NCBI GenBank assembly: GCA_002786025.1
Contig: NHNW01000040.1
Span: 310,001-374,000, forward strand
Origin: Zasmidium citrigriseum
Lineage: Eukaryota; Ascomycota; Dothideomycetes; Mycosphaerellales; Mycosphaerellaceae
Reading direction: 5' to 3'
Length of the DNA stretch: 64,000 nt
In this document: positions 1 through 12,399 of the stretch, piece after piece
Layout: each line of letters starts with the position of its first letter
How positions within the stretch are numbered: position 1 is the stretch's first letter
The notes under the pieces: generated by a model
Databases searched by the model: none
What the model saw: only the letters and a program-made list of their open reading frames with translations
Told to the model about the DNA's origin: nothing
Program-made: the position numbers and the translations under genes

Positions 1-317
1 ATGCTCTGCAAAGGCTCCAGCGGCGGGAAGAAAGGCTGCAGCTTGTCCAACGTAGTCCCCGCATCATAGACCCGGAACAATTGGTACAAACACCACTCCG
101 TACATCGGATCCGCGTCCGAGCATCCAGACTACTAAAACTCGCCGGCGTAACCGCAGGCCAGTCCGGTAAAAGATCCAAATTCAACAGCCGGACATTCTT
201 CACAAAGAGACTGATCACAGCAGAATCGCTGCTCTTGGTCGTCTCGATCTTTCTGGACGCGGTCCTTTTATGGGAGTGAGCAGAAGCGGCGGTGGAGGAC
301 GAGGGTGGGCGGTCCAT
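1..317 (-). CDS. HAUS augmin-like complex subunit 6, N-terminal part (runs off left edge)
   Basis: Minus-strand open frame of 105 codons starting at the ATG at 317 and leaving the window in frame. After a Ser/Lys-rich leader the protein reads VKNVRLLNLDLLPDWPAV, then RIRCTEWCLYQLFRVYD and LDKLQPFFPPLEPLQS. This pattern resembles the HAUS6_N domain of augmin subunit 6. Augmin recruits gamma-tubulin to existing microtubules to nucleate branches in the spindle. The assignment rests on remembered family similarity in about 80 residues; the C-terminal coiled-coil part lies outside the window. No intron is needed in the visible part. It is head-to-head with the HD-domain gene at 940. Confidence 0.6.
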   Translation of the reverse strand, partial: MDRPPSSSTAASAHSHKRTASRKIETTKSSDSAVISLFVKNVRLLNLDLLPDWPAVTPASFSSLDARTRIRCTEWCLYQLFRVYDAGTTLDKLQPFFPPLEPLQS

Positions 318-939
318 GACTCTGCGGGCGGCGGTGGGTGGTCTGTCGCATGTCCAGCGGGCGTGTCATGGGAAGTCGGGAGGAAGGTGTTATGGCATGT
401 TTGCCCCGGCGTGCGTGAGCCTCCTTTCAGCAGATGAAATTGGACGGTTATGCAGGAGCTGCGATGTTTGTGGCTTTGAATAGTAGCGTTGCTCGTGCGC
501 GGTGATCTAATGCAGGGATGTGGAATGGGTAAGGAGCGGATACGGGTCTTCGATTTAGCGACGCTGTTAATGAAAACTTGATGTGCTCCCAGTAAATTTA
601 GTGAGAGTTTTGGTGAGAGCTGAGCCGCTCTCTACCAGCTTCGTAGCTGCCATTTACCACCATCGTTCCTGTGATGCTTTGCTTTGCTGACAGCCCACCC
701 GCATCATTGGCCGCAAACAACCCAAACCCTCACAACCTTTGTTTCCACAATCCAAAACACCCGTCGACACGCCAGCACTACTCCGTGCTCTTGCCTACAA
801 AATATCCACCTCGCCTGGAGCCAAAGCATCCCCGTCCGCCGTCATTACCTTGACGCAGGAGAAGGACGCCGTTGCATCAGACTGCAGAGTCCAAGCTCAA
901 CAACAACATTCCAGTCAACAAACGGATACGATAGGCACC
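318..939. promoter_or_regulatory. Divergent intergenic region
   Basis: This 622-bp stretch separates two head-to-head start codons (317 minus, 940 plus) and must hold both promoters and 5' leaders. The part nearest 940 is C/A-rich, as is usual for fungal leaders. I see no convincing gene, RNA or repeat in it. Confidence 0.5.
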
Positions 940-1945
940 ATGGCTCCAGAAGCAGTGCAGACCAATGACACGCCCAGTAAACACTCACTTTGTAACGAGC
1001 ATGACGTACATCGTCACTAATGTTGTACGACAGAACCCACGTCGGGCCTGTTGACGCCGTCACACGCCGATGACCACTGGACACCAGAGACCGGTACGTG
1101 AAAGCATGCGCAATCCAAATCCAAGGCTGGAGCAAAAGTCCTCCGTGAGCCTACCTGTATTCTAGCCACAGCCCCAAAGAACACTTCACTAACAATCCTT
1201 ATCAGTCCTATCGACTCTCCCACAGAGACCGCAAACAGGCTCGAACTCACCTCTCCCCTTCTTCCACCTCCTCGAGCGCCTCAAGACGACCAAGCGCGAA
1301 GGCTGGCGCCGCTTCGACATCCACCATGGCGAATCGATAGCCGACCACATGTACCGCATGTCCATCATCACCATGCTCTGCCCACCTAGCCTCGCCCCAC
1401 GGATAAACCTGCAGCGCTGTACGATGATGGCTCTCGTGCACGACATGGCAGAACTGCTGGTTGGAGACATCACGCCCGTGGACGGAGTGACCAAGAGCGA
1501 GAAGAGCCGGCGTGAAGCCGAGACCATGGACTACCTCACCAAGTCTTCGCTCGGAAACGTCCACGGCGGGGCGGCGGGCATGAACATTCGCGAGCTGTGG
1601 CAAGAGTACGAGGACAGCGAGACGCTGGAATCGCACTTTGTGCATGACGTCGATAAGATGGAGTTGCTGCTGCAGATGATCGAGTACGAGCGGCAACATG
1701 AGGGTAAAGTTGACCTGGGCGAATTCAGTCGCGTGGCGAAGCGCATCGTGCTGCCAGAGGTGCAGCAGTGGGCGAGCGAGTTGCTGGCCGAGCGCCAGGC
1801 ATTTTGGATGGAGAAAGTGGGCAAGCAGCCAAGCGGTGTGCAGGATATTAGTGAAGAAATGAAACAGAAGCAGGACGAGTACTACGGCAATGGCGCCGAT
1901 GCTACCGTCAATGGCAACGGTACCGTGGCGCCAGGCGGAAACTGA
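940..1945 (+). CDS. HD-domain 5'-deoxynucleotidase (HDDC2 / YfbR-like)
   Basis: Proposed exons 940-976 and 1206-1945, giving 258 aa; the start is in a good context (caccATGg). The intron has donor GTAAAC and a CACTAAC branch sequence followed by ATCAG; at 229 nt it is long for this genome, so the first exon is less sure than the rest. HD-family residues are visible: His60 in IADHMYRM, the His91-Asp92 pair in LVHDMAE, and Asp162 in VDKMELLLQ. Enzymes of this family remove phosphate from deoxynucleoside 5'-monophosphates using a divalent metal. Length and motif order match the HDDC2 / yeast YGL101W type. No targeting signal is evident, so a cytosolic place is likely. Confidence 0.85.
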
Positions 1946-4215
1946 AGGAAATGGAGCGCAGTGAGGGAGGCCGCGGCATACCTAGGCTTGATATGATGCA
2001 GGGGAAGGGCACAGCATGGCAGGTGCCAATGCAGAAGAAGACGGCGGTGGAAGTCCTAGCCTGGCGTTTGCGTTTGCATTGTCCTCCCGCCCCTGGCAGG
2101 CTCATGCGATGATGTTCAGGCACATACATTGGCGTGGTGGTGGTTGGAAGTTTCCGAGCTAAGGACATGCGCGGTCTCGGATGAGCACGCCAACAAGGGC
2201 TGGAGATCCGCGACCATATGACAGCATCTAGCATTTGCATATAGACGAGCGTCGAGAGAGACGAAATGTGGTAGCCGTAGACCCGGTAACTCGTCATCGC
2301 TGACCGGGATCGTTCGCATTCATATTGATCGTTTCGCGAGATGGCGTTTGGATGTCTCTCTTCCGATTCGGTGCCCTGCGCAGCGTGTCCACCAGGCCTC
2401 TTCGTACTGGCTCGTGAAAGATCGGGGTGAAGTGCGCCAGCGCAGGTTCCAAGACGTACCTTTCTTCTGCTGCAGCTCGTCCAGTGGGAAGGGTTGCGTT
2501 ATTTGCGGTAGGGCAGAGAATTCCTTCACTTGACCAGTAACCGCGAGCCTCAGGATGCAGCTTCGCCTAAGGTGTGGTGCAAACTTTGCTCTCCAAGCCA
2601 CGTTCTGCGGTCGATGCCCCCACGAATCGTTATGTAAACATGCACTATTGCGTTTCGAAGGACGAAAGAGGCGTTCCTTGGGCTTTCCGAAACGGGGACC
2701 GGTGGATGCCTCCCAGCCTTACGGACGCCACATGGTAGTGATCAAGACAATTGTCCGATGGGCGCAGGGGACGCAGTGGTGAGCGACTTTCCGTGTGACG
2801 CGGCTGGGCATGATGAGAAGGATCAATGATCTCAGCACCGGAGCGGAGAAGCACACGCGTGATGCGTGCGAAAGTGGTGGATGGCGTATTGCTTCTGGGA
2901 CGGAGATGTATTTTGGGCGAACATCCCACGCTTTGTGGGGTGGGATGAGGCAAAGGAATAGCTGACATTGCGTGCAGCGCCTTCGAGGGTTCGTGGTGTA
3001 TGCTGACAGCCGTCGTTCATGCTGTGCGAAAGGCAGAGAATCCGGGGAAGTTGGTGCGACTGGTGCTGGATGTCGCAATGAATCTTGTCGTGATGTCTCG
3101 TTAGACTCACTCGAATTGCCCCACTGGCGCCGGTCCCGCTCGAGTTACCAGACGGGAGGCTGGTGCCCGCGAAAGGTGAGACGTCAAGAGTATGGCCCAT
3201 GCACCGGAGACGACGGCAGGCTGTGAAGGCGAGTACGTACAGCTGGTTTCGATTAGTTGTGAGAATCAGTTGTCGTTTCTGCTTTGGGCTGGAGGGCACG
3301 CGATGCAGTCAGCCACCGCTGCAGTCCCCCCAGCAGAGTTCAGCCCAGTGTGGCGACGTGCAGGGCGACACATGGCCGCCTGCTGTAGGAGCTCGCCTCG
3401 CTGCCAATGATCCCGTCCAGCGCTGACGATGACCGGTCCTGTTGGCATGCGCGGTTGGCGCAGAGCGTGTTTCGTCGGGCGGAGAGCAGGCTTGAGCAGG
3501 CATTCGACCGTGGCATCAGCCTCACGCTGGCGGGCGGCGGGGTGCTGCGGTGGTACAGACTGCGAATGGGCCGCCTTGATCCTTGTGCGAGCGGAGAGGC
3601 TGCTGTCGTCGCGGGAGGTGTTGCTGCGTGTTGTTCGCTAGACTGGCAGGCTTGCCTGTGCCCTGCATTGCATAGCGGAGGGCACGTCCTGGGTCATCGG
3701 GTACGACAGAGCCTTCAGACTCGAGCCAATCGAGCGGTCGTCAAATAAGCAGGCGCTGGCGGCCGTGGGCGTGCGTAGATGGATGTAATCATGTATATAC
3801 ACCCCGCTCCGCCCTCAGCGCGCGTGTTGGTGTGTGTGAAGAGAGTCGAGCGCCAGATCCATCGATCTCGCTAGCCAAAACCACCCCCACGCTTCTCCAC
3901 AGCTGCTGAATGCTCGTGTACCATCGCACCTCGTGATGGCTATTGGTGCTTGACATCCGGGCATTATTGTCTCCTCGCGCGACACCAACGACCCTCTCAC
4001 CACCTCCGCCGCCGCCCGCTCTCCACACTCCTCCATCCCCGCCAACCCGCCGCCGTCCCAGCTTGCGAAGCGCACTGGTCCCCGCCGCTGGCGATGACGA
4101 GAGCCGCAACGCAGCACCACCGGGGAACGAACTGCTCGAGCATGCTGACCAACCGAGCGCGCGCCTGCAGCAACTACAGACACTTCACTTCGCCGCGGCC
4201 AGTCTGGTCGCTGAT
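1946..4215. other. Intergenic region and probable long 5' leader of the C2H2 regulator
   Basis: This 2.27-kb stretch has no open frame that resembles a protein. It should hold the 3' UTR of the HD-domain gene and the promoter of the downstream transcription factor. The last 270 bp are in frame with the factor's first exon and very Pro/Ser-rich (from an ATG at 3943), so an N-terminally extended form is possible. Several short upstream ATGs are present. No repeats or RNA genes were recognised. Confidence 0.5.
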
Positions 4216-7200
4216 ATGAACATGCCCGGGGTCACCATGCACGCCAAAGCCGACAACGCGGGCTCCGCCCCGCGGAAGAGCAACGAAGAGATGGAGGTGG
4301 ACATTGACGACGCCGAGCACGAGGTCGACGAGCTCACCCCTTCGAATCCCAAGAAGAAGAAGCGCCGCGTGATCAAGACGACCGACAAGAAGTACGAGTG
4401 TCCACAGCCTGACTGCGGCAAGTCGTACTCGCGCGCTGAACATCTGTACCGACATCAGCTGAATCGTGCGTCCCCCGAAGCCCGCTTGCGCCATTCTGAT
4501 ATCCGATTCCACTCGACATGGAAGCTGACGTCTTGCCAGACACGCCCAAACAGATCTACCATTGTGACTTCCCAGGATGCGACCGGCACTTTGTTCGCGC
4601 CGACCTCTGTGCGCGGCACAAGGAACGGCACACGGCAAAGGGCTCGCACCTGCAACGCAAGGATGCCTTCATGAACAGCCAGCGTGCTGTCGCGAACTCC
4701 AACGGCCAGACGTCAGAGTCGGGGACGACGACGGCAACACTGGCTTCGCCTGTCGATTCTGCTCATGCCCCTCCAGCATCTTCGCATTCCGAATATATGG
4801 CCCCACCTGCCGCGCAGCCTGTCCAACCCTATACCACCGCCGGGGATCAACAACAACAGCAGCACCAACAGTATCAAGGCCAGTCGGCAGTCTCTGAACT
4901 GCCTCCCTTGCAACCAGAGGCTCCTGCTCCCGTCGATCCTCAAGTCAACATCGGAAACTCGTACAATGCATACCCGTCCGCTTTCAACACAGCGGCGAAT
5001 GCAATGCCACCTCCAGCCTCGACCAACGGAAGACGTTACAGCATCGACAATCAGTACAACCGGCCCATGAACTTGACAAACGGATACGGACAACATCAGC
5101 AATTGACGCTCAATTCGATGCACCCACCTCCGCTCTCGTCCCCACCAACATCGGCACCGCCATACGGCCAAGCACCCTATACTTCACAGAACGCCGCGAA
5201 TCAAAGCTATCGATCTCCAAGTACACACTACCCGACTCTGCCTGCGCTCCCACCGTTCGGCGTACAGCCTTACGGTGGGCCTGCTGGCGTGAGGCCTGGT
5301 AGTGCAATGTCGCCCCCGTCGCTCAACGGGTTGGATCAATTTCAGGTGCCTAACTCGAGAGCAAACAGTGTGGCAGACTTTAACGTGATTGATCAGTTCG
5401 CATCGGGTTACGCAATGCCAGTCTTTGGCGGCGACGGATTCAATCGCTCTCCTCAGTCGGCCTTGGACGACGTCTTATTCCATCAGCTTCTTGCCAGCGG
5501 CGATCTCGACATGACGAATCCTCCTTCGCCGCCTCAGTCGGAAATCCCATTTGAAATGCCCATGCCGCCAATGACACTGCCCAAGATGGAGACTGACAAC
5601 ACGCCGAAGGAAGCACAGACGACGTGGGATAGCAGCTCACCCACTCTGAACGGTGGCATGGATTTGAGCATGCGCGAGAGTCTGATAACGGAGAAGAAGC
5701 AGGCTCGCATCATCGCATTGGTGCAGTCATTCGAGGAAATCGAGACCCTCACCGGGCGCAAGGCCAAAGAGGCTATCTTGTCGGGTGACACCTCGGACTC
5801 TTCTCATGCTCTGAGCATTAACATGTTGAAGACTTACCTAACAAGCTTCTGGATCCATATTCACCAGCAGATGCCCATCATGCACCGGCCGACCTTCAAC
5901 GCAGAGACCTGCCCGGACCTGTTGCTACTCTCGATGTTTTGTCTCGGCGCCTGTTGTCTGGAGCGGACACATCCACCAGAGCTCATCAAGAACTGTGCAG
6001 AGCTTGCATTCTTTTCGGCATACCACATTCGCTGGGAAGTGTTCAAGGATGTCGAGTTCAGGCCTACTGCCAAGCTGTGGACCTTCCAGACCATGTTACT
6101 TCTCGAGCTCTTCGAGAAGATGTACAGCACGCGAACGCTGCATGAGCGCGCTCACATTCATCACGCGACTACCCTCACCGTAATGCGAAGAGGGTCTTCT
6201 CTCATCGGTCGAAGTGTGATTGAATCGCCATCCGGAACTCACGATCCTACGAGGACGCCGCCAGGACCTGATGGCAGTATCAACACGAGCGGCCAGAACA
6301 CTCCAGATGCATTCTGGAATCGCTGGATTACTGCAGAAGCCACCAGGCGAGTCGCCTTCGCCGCCTTCATTATTGACTCGACACATGCCACACTCTTTGG
6401 GCATTCGGCTGTGATGGCGCCGCACGACTTGAAGCTTCCTCTACCCTGCGATGAGGCTCTTTGGTCTGCAACGAGTAGCGCCGAGGTGCAAAGAGTAGAG
6501 GCCAGCCTCGCGGCTAACGGCTTCAAAACGACGACTTTCTTGGAAGGTCTTAGGAAGATCATGAATGGGCAAAAGGTCAGGACTAACATTTTCGGCCGCG
6601 TGGTTCTCATGTCTGGACTTCTGAACGCAAGCTGGCACATGAATCAGCGTGACCTGCAAGCCTCGTCTCTCGGGTCAACGGACACGATGGGTGCTCCGCC
6701 ACGATGGCGCTCGCCCCTAACTCATGCATTTGATTTCTGGCGTAAAGACTTTGATGAGAGTCTGAGTAAGAATGACCACTGGCTGCAGGTCTCGGGCCCC
6801 GAGAACAAGTCAAGATGCCACCAGGATCACAGAGACAACGTCTTCGAGTCGAGGACATGTTTGCATAGCCTGGCGCACATGGCTATGCAGGCCGATATCG
6901 TGGACTGTGAAGTATTTGCCGGCTCTGATCGCGCCCTGGGACGAGTTGTAAACGAATCCGACCGGGCGATTGTACAAAGGAAAATGCGCGACTGGGCGGC
7001 CTCCGCACGGGCTCGGGATGCTGCATTCTATGCTTTGCGCTTCCTATCTGAGGTCTTGATTCCAGACGCGAATAAGGCTTCCCAGGCTGGTGCGGCGCAA
7101 TCCGCGCCGACATTCACGTACAGCGCCCGCGACGACTACCTTCTGAACCGGCCATGGATTTTGTACTTCGCCATCATGATCGTGTGGTCGTGGGGATATG

Positions 7201-7484
7201 GTCTAGACGGTCCAATCCGACCCTCAAACTATACACTCACGACACGCGAGCTGCAGGTGTACGATTTGCATCATTATTTGAACCGCATGAACAGCGTAGC
7301 AGCTCCAGACGACCTGGTGAACATCAAGGACCGCAACTCGATGGTCGGCATGCTAATGCTGATGCGCGAGTGCTTCCGACAACCACGATGGGAACTCCTG
7401 CACGAGGCAAGCGGCATTTTGCAAATGTGCATCGAACAGCTTTTGCCAGGAAACACCGAGGTGAAGGCCGCGATCGCGAATTGA
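4216..7484 (+). CDS. C2H2 zinc-finger transcription factor with fungal_trans domain
   Basis: Exons 4216-4465 and 4540-7484, 1064 aa. A basic KKKKRR stretch (residues 46-51, likely nuclear signal) precedes two C2H2 fingers: Cys62, Cys67, His80, His84 and Cys92, Cys97, His110, His114. The 74-nt intron (donor GTGCGT, branch CTGAC, acceptor CCAG) splits codon 84, so splicing itself builds the last zinc ligand of finger one. A long Pro/Gln/Ser-rich linker follows (roughly residues 130-450). After that comes a fungal-specific transcription factor domain from about residue 510, beginning LTSFWIHIHQQMPIMHRP. This architecture is that of nuclear sequence-specific regulators; targets cannot be told. 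Alternative starts are Met3, Met8, or the in-frame ATG at 3943. Confidence 0.88.
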
Positions 7485-10400
7485 TGAGAGACACCTAGGG
7501 TAGCACCGACATGACGACGACGACATATGGGAGGCACGAACAATTCTCATCATCAGCATCTCATCATTTATCATCAAACAGGACTGCAAAAACAAAAGTG
7601 GGACACAGGGACAAGGAACAGCAAAAAATTTGGGAGCCAAAAAGGGCAGGCATTCTGGCGCATTTCGGGAGGACATGATTAACGGGAACTGGGCGGCATT
7701 TGTGATACCCTTTGCGAATTTGCTTTTCTCTTGCGAGTGTTTGTGCGAACTGTAGATGTGGTTACGAGCTCGCTGCATCTGCATTTGTGTGTACGTATGT
7801 GTGTGTGTCTGACGGCATTTACGGGAGATGGGCAAAATTGGGACGGCTGTCTTCTTTTGAGTGATGTTTGTTTCGATTCGATGGGGAGGGAGTTTGGCAT
7901 GTGGATGAAGGGATGGGATGTGTATATTTAACATTCTGAGAGTGTGGGGAGAAGGGAAATGAAGGAGTTTTGAGCTCATCATGTCTTGTGTCTGGTTCAT
8001 CTTTCGTGCGGAGAATGTTCTCTCTCGTCGATGTCCGTTAGTGGAGCCTGCGCACGGACGTTGTAATCACATGCCTTTGTCTGGCTTTCACCTTAGCCAC
8101 ATCGAAGTGCGGTCCTGCACACACCAATGTTTAACTCGTCACTTCCTAAGACCGCACTGGCAATGTCACACAAAGAGAGTGTGTTTAGAGCTCGCATGTC
8201 CTAAGTTGTGAGATGTCGTTCCTTGAATCGCACGTGTACGTTGATTATGTCTAATCCCAAGACCGTGGAGTTGGACTCTTACTACCGCTTCTATATGCGG
8301 CGCAGAGAATGTTTATGCGATTCTCAAGATGACACGAGAAGAACATAGATCACAAAGAGAGTGGTATGTTGGCGCTGCATTTCGCCATCGAGAGCGACTC
8401 GTGGTTGCCGCACCGCCTGCTCAGCTTGGGCAGCAACGCATTTTGAGAAAAGACGCCTCTACTAGTCAGGCTGGAGATTACTGTGCGACGACGGCTGGGG
8501 TGCAAGTATGTAGCAGGCTGACAGGTTCTACTCCAGCTTGCTTGACTCCATCAATCTCGAGTGAAAAGTTCAGAGGAAAGACGAGAGCCAGGAGACCACT
8601 GCCCTCTTAAAGCGACCTCTTCAGGACTCACCTCCGTGAAGAATAACCGTGCACTGCTGTTCCGACTCGTGAGACTCAGAGAACTGCTGACACAGGAGTC
8701 ACCTCCAAAACACATGCCCTGCGCTTCGAGAATCTAGATCCAGACTTTCTCGAGTTGTTCTAGTCGGGCCACTTGATTCATGACGCAAAAACGCCTCGAA
8801 CAACCACAAAGATCTCCAGCACCGCCCGTTCGCTCGCTGAGAATAGCAGCATGCAGACGCGTGCGTGGTAGCGTTGGGCGCCGTTGCCGTAGGGTGAAAC
8901 GAAAAGAGCGTATTTGCCTCACGGCTTGCGTGCATGACAACTTGGTTGTTTCCGGCGTATGCGGGTCCGTGACTCGAGGGACGATGGGACGGGAGGGAAT
9001 GACTCGGCAGGTTGTGCCAGGTGGGCGGGTCTTTCTTCCGAGGAGCGAGATCTTGAAGGTGCGTTTGAGAAAGAATGAGTAAATGGGGGCTCAACGAAAA
9101 GACCTTCATCATGATGAAGGTAGAGCTCAAGGGAGAAACGTGGTCAGAAAAGGAAAAATCGACACTCACGTGTCCATCCCACCACCCACCGCCATCATCA
9201 ACCCACCAGCTCTCCACTCATAGTCGGCGAGGTCAATGCAGCAAGCATGCTTTATACATGCAAAGCTGACTCCAGCTTCCCATCAAGGTGTTCCTGGACC
9301 TGCATGGATTCCCCACAAAAGACTAAGTTCTCGGGAAGGGCACAGGCACAGGCACAGGGTCGAGGGAGCTGCAGTGCTGAACCTTGAAAAGCAATCAAAC
9401 TGGAGCACGCACGCACGCGCAGTTCGTGCGGGATGGGCAGGGAATGGAAAGTCTTGGTCTGGACCTCGCGTGATGTTGGTGATTTGAATGAATAGGAATA
9501 AAGAGTGGTTGAGGTTGGGTGAGAGTATTGGAAAGTCAAGGGCCCCGAATGCGAGAGATCGAGGACAAGAAGAGGATGGATGATTTCCGAAATCACGAGA
9601 GGAAGAGATTTCGTAGGGATGATTCCAAGTTCTCGTGAAGGGTCCTCGTAAGGGTCGTTCCAAGTCTTGACATCCGAAAGATCCAGAACCTCATCTCAGA
9701 AGATGTCGCAATTGATGTTGAAGGGGATCTTCCTGTCAGCAAGAGATTGGAATGCCAGTTGCGGGCAGTGGTTGGTTGCGAAGTGTTCGAATACCAGGCG
9801 ATCGAGAGGATGATGCTTGATGTTGCGACTGTCAGATTCCGGCAGATGTTAGCATCCGAATAGCGACAGCTGCAAACTTGTTCTGGTTGTACAATAGTCA
9901 CCAGCTTTCCAACCAATATGATCTGCAGGTTTCGTGATAGACAACTGGCATCTTGTGTGTCTAAGAATATCAACTTGAGGGTCCAGAGTTTGGTTCTCGG
10001 GATCCAGGGAACAACGTACTGTACGGTATACCACTTGGAGGAACCAAGTTCGAGGTACCTGCGGCATATGCTGGATTTGGCTCGTCCTGCTGCAAATGTC
10101 AGTCGATCTGGCCATAGCTACCGGGTGTGCACCAAATCGTGAGCGCATCGACCGCCTTTCTTGGTCACCAAGAACGAATCTCTCGTGATGCTGAGTCGTT
10201 GGGCTCCGAAGTCAAGAAAATGGCTGCGTCGATATCGACGGGCTGATTTCCTGTCCCGTTCTCGTAGGTTATACTTTATCACATGCAAGCCATCCTTGTC
10301 GAAGGGTCGCTTTCGAGAGCGTGCCGCATCGGCAACGCAGGTCAGACGGAAACGGGCCGAGGTGCGGAAGACGAAGCCGCAGGTCGACGAGGTTGTCGTC

Positions 10401-10970
10401 GGGATGGTGAAGGTCAAGAGGAAAGCAGGGTAGACGCCTCCAATTCCATCTGGGGATTCATGGGTGGCGTCGAATCCGATCCATGTTGGAACGCCCCGCA
10501 TAAAATGTGAGCAGCAACAAGGGTACTGATCCAAAAGCAGATGTGATGAAGATGTTGAATTCTTGGAAGTGGAACAGGATAGAAGGGAACAACCTGTTAC
10601 CGCCGTCCGGATGGGAGAGGATGAGTAATAAATCACACCGTGTGATGGAGCCCAGAGAGGAAGTGAACAAGTTTCGCTGTGCTTCATAGGAGCCCGATCG
10701 TCACAGGAGTCGTTCGTGGGTTTCAGATGTCGTGCTGTTCTTGCACGCGACGTTTGAGGCGACCACGGGTCTCTGTGTTCCATACCGCAGATCGGTCTGG
10801 AGTTCCGGGGGATAGCTGCAAGCAATCGTCGATTGAAGTGATCGCGAGCTGCTCTGTTGATCTGTTCCTGACGATCCATTTTGTTGGACTCTCATCACCG
10901 TGACGGCAATATACTGGGTTTCAGGGTGAAGCCTCAGGCACGCCATGGTGAAGCATTAGGCCAGCTCTCA
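7485..10970. other. Long stretch without a confident gene; possible decayed coding debris
   Basis: The first several hundred bases are probably the 3' UTR of the regulator, with a GT-rich microsatellite near 7786-7810. Small direct repeats occur near 9340-9360 and 9405-9415. From about 9600 to 10960 there are short segments with coding-like composition on both strands. Examples are a plus-strand open stretch near 9670-9870 and minus-strand stretches at 10690-10870, with a 253-codon minus ORF at 10118-10879. They change frame and are broken by stops, and I recognise no family. The easiest reading is an old, decayed gene. Confidence 0.4.
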
Positions 10971-11278
10971 CCTAGCGGCTCTGCGATCTTCATGACCCGC
11001 CGTTTGGGCGCAGAGATGGCGTAGAACTTGTCGTTGATGAAGCTTTCCAGCTCCGTTGGAGTCGTTTGCAGCGCGTTGTGTAACAGGACGTGCTATCTCA
11101 CACACGCCTTGGCTATGTGGCTATGGGGAGTCCCTATCAGCCGGCTAGCCAGGAACGCGTTGCGAGACACCGGGACGAGAAGTGGAGGTGCAGCGTTGTC
11201 GACCCAAAGACCATGACGGCGGGGGAGACGGCGTTTCCCACAACCGCCCGCGGACGAGCAGCGCGGTGGAGGTCTTCT
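10971..11278 (-). pseudogene. Coding relic interrupted by Copia element 1 (unrecognised)
   Basis: On the minus strand one frame runs from the element's left edge down to a splice-like GTGAGA at about 10970, broken by a single TAG near 11090. It contains protein-like text such as NAFLASRLIGTPHSHIAK and LESFINDKFYAISAPKRR, with GC-ending codons typical of the true genes here. I do not recognise the family. The element's target duplication lies at the upper end, so the upstream part of this frame would lie beyond 17363. That flank carries several short open stretches but no frame I can join with confidence. It could instead be an exon of a still-active gene whose 5' part was displaced. Confidence 0.35.
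11274..11278. repeat. Target-site duplication of element 1, left copy (CTTCT)
   Basis: The five bases immediately before the 5' LTR are CTTCT. The same five bases follow the 3' LTR at 17364-17368. A 5-bp duplication is what a Ty1/Copia integrase leaves, and the perfect match fixes both element ends. Confidence 0.93.
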
Positions 11279-11386
11279 TGTTAGAGTGCAGGGTCTGACC
11301 GTCATCGATTTACGTAAGGATATATATATAGATAGCTGATCACCCCTTCATGGGTTAATCAATGCTTTGGCTCATAATCTTTAACA
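11279..11386 (+). repeat. 5' LTR of element 1 (108 bp)
   Basis: Starts TG and ends CA. It matches the 3' LTR along its full length with only a couple of visible differences: TCATGGG here against TCATAGG there, and TTTAACA here against TTCAACA there. Unlike the interior, it keeps many CA and TG dinucleotides. Confidence 0.95.
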
Positions 11387-11400
11387 GGTTATAAGCCCGG
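11387..11400 (+). other. Primer-binding site of element 1
   Basis: The sequence GGTTATAAGCCCGG directly follows the 5' LTR. Allowing one TG-to-TA change, it is complementary to the anticodon stem-loop of initiator tRNA-Met (around CTCATAA), not to a tRNA 3' end. This suggests half-tRNA priming as in Drosophila copia and yeast Ty5. Confidence 0.65.
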
Positions 11401-12399
11401 TTGGACGTTTCCGTAGCCTTTAGCCTAAATAACCTCGTATAATTATAAGCCTTATTTAATACAACAATTATGTTACCGTTGTTACCGCTCTTACCGTTTC
11501 CTTAATTAATCTATCTATACTCTCTATATACTCTTATTATAACGCCTTTACTATAACCTTTTAAAATATCCCTACTTCGATAGGCTCTTATTAACTCTTC
11601 CGCTAAAGCGGAGGTAAAACGCTAACCTTTTATATTTTCTTACGTAAGTAGCTCTACTATTAGAACTTCTAACTAAATAGGAACCCTTTACCTATTCCCT
11701 ACTAACGCTACTAATTAACGATTTATTTAAAAGATCTAGATTTCTTAGTAATATAGGTACTTCCGAGCTTTTCGACGCTACTCCTTTCCCTCTTAATATA
11801 CTTACCCTTCTTTCTACTATCCTATTAACTATAACTACTTATTACCGATACTTAATTAATTTACGCTTAATATACCTAAAGCTCGTAAAACTCCGATTAC
11901 TACTACTAAAAACCGAGTACGTAACGCTAAATACTAGTATCTTTACTAATAACGTAAGAAAGTACTTAAACGGGCTATCTATAGATCTAACGCCTAAACT
12001 AACCGTCTAAGACCTCCTACTAGTTAGCGAGTGTTTACTAATTATAAGTTTACTTAGAGTAAGCTAAAACGCCGTTATTTCGATAACGAAGGGGTATAAA
12101 GCGGTAGTAGTTCTATATACCTACTAAAAAATTAAGAACCTATCCGCTCGAGGTTACTTATTTAAGACAACGACTCGACGCCTTAGGCTAAGGCAAACTC
12201 GGCCCTAGATAATAACTTACTATCTAGTAACGACGATTCTTCCTTAAGCTACGACGAATCTTTATCTAACGATACTAGTAACTCGTAATCTAACGCCGAT
12301 ATTATTAACCTATTACCCGAACCTAAAGACGATTTTATTAGGGATATTAGTCCTATTCCTAGTAAATTAAATCGCAATTAACCCTTATAGTAAATCCCC

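Noticed and set aside
7353..8000. 215-codon minus-strand ORF at the end of the C2H2 regulator
   Set aside because: It overlaps the regulator's C-terminus and 3' UTR, and its low-complexity His/Thr/Gln runs come from a GT microsatellite.
8699..9217. 172-codon minus-strand ORF in the gene-poor stretch
   Set aside because: Low-complexity composition and no recognisable motif or splice context.
10118..10879. 253-codon minus-strand ORF
   Set aside because: Long for a chance ORF, but Ser/Thr/Arg/His-rich with no domain; other frames nearby look equally coding-like, so I describe it only as possible debris.
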